Shown here piece after piece: positions 5,641-5,780 of a stretch of 5,780 nucleotides of DNA. The notes beneath the pieces are model-generated. The model worked only from the letters and a program-made list of their open reading frames with translations, was not told the origin of the DNA and did no database searches. The position numbers and the translations under genes were made by a program. Source of the DNA: a bacterium. GTDB taxonomy: Bacteria > JAMCPX01. Where the stretch lies: contig DAHXOM010000024.1 of NCBI GenBank assembly GCA_027364825.1, forward strand, positions 1 through 5,780, in the 5' to 3' direction. Within the stretch, counting starts at the first letter, position 1. Each line of letters opens with the position of its first letter.

Positions 5641-5780
5641 ATGAATAAGGCGTCTCATGCAGCCATAGCTTTGGCATTCTTTCTGATAATGACAGCGGGG
5701 TGCGGCAGTTCATCATCCGGGGTGAAATCATATAAACTCGGGACATTCAATGTACAGGTTGGCGGTACAAACCTGTCTGT
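5641..5780 (+). CDS. Putative lipoprotein, 5' part only (runs off the window)
   Basis: The frame opens at ATG 5641, 15 bases after the dehydrogenase stop, with AAGGGAG ending 5 bases before it, so it is probably in the same operon. The first 46 codons are visible. MNKAS is followed by a hydrophobic stretch and lipobox MTAG-C; Cys21 is followed by Gly, then a Ser-rich linker GSSSSG. The visible mature part continues YKLGTFNVQVGGTNLSV, which I do not recognise. It is predicted to be a membrane-anchored lipoprotein exported by Sec and lipidated at Cys21. Why it follows an acyl-CoA dehydrogenase is unclear; the rest of the gene is needed to assign a family. Confidence 0.8.
   Translation, partial: MNKASHAAIALAFFLIMTAGCGSSSSGVKSYKLGTFNVQVGGTNLS

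Noticed and set aside
4561..5658. Long open frame of 365 codons on the minus strand opposite the dehydrogenase
   Set aside because: It lies antisense to clear acyl-CoA dehydrogenase coding sequence. Its translation is rich in Cys, His and Arg without domain pattern, as expected of a shadow frame. No Shine-Dalgarno sequence was noted.

Overview
The window (5,780 bases) looks like chromosomal DNA of a Gram-negative bacterium with an outer membrane. It encodes one small outer-membrane beta-barrel protein, three lipoproteins with a Cys-Ser or Cys-Gly start to the mature chain, and an acyl-CoA dehydrogenase. Strong Shine-Dalgarno sequences, frequent ATA isoleucine codons, intermediate base composition and large secreted Ig-like/beta-propeller lipoproteins suggest an environmental bacterium such as a Desulfobacterota or Nitrospirota member. 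This placement is inference; no marker gene is present. All supported genes are on the + strand.

Layout: (1) 1-135 holds two hairpins, probably the end of an upstream unit, then the start region of the first gene. (2) 136-753 encodes a beta-barrel protein, closed by a clear terminator at 780-816. (3) 982-2970 encodes a 662-residue lipoprotein with three Ig/PKD-like domains and an eight-bladed PQQ-type propeller, ending in a terminator at 3024-3053. (4) 3155-4231 encodes a 358-residue lipoprotein with a short collagen-like stretch, one SbsA-type Ig-like domain and four nearly identical ~51-residue propeller repeats, ending in a terminator at 4260-4289. (5) 4390-5625 is a full-length acyl-CoA dehydrogenase frame broken by one in-frame TGA at 4783-4785. 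(6) 5641 to the window end is the start of another lipoprotein, 15 bases after the dehydrogenase stop.

The two big lipoprotein genes behave as separate cassettes. Each has its own terminator, and the two share a homologous ungapped promoter block (about 821-892 and 3056-3127). That block carries an 11-base-spaced direct repeat upstream of an extended -10 element. This layout resembles binding sites of OmpR/PhoB-family regulators and suggests that the two surface proteins are co-regulated.

The most notable points are the TGA in the conserved TEPxxGSD loop of an otherwise intact dehydrogenase, the duplicated promoter block, and the recent tandem expansion of 153-base repeats in the second lipoprotein. 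I see no RNA gene, CRISPR array, insertion sequence or origin.
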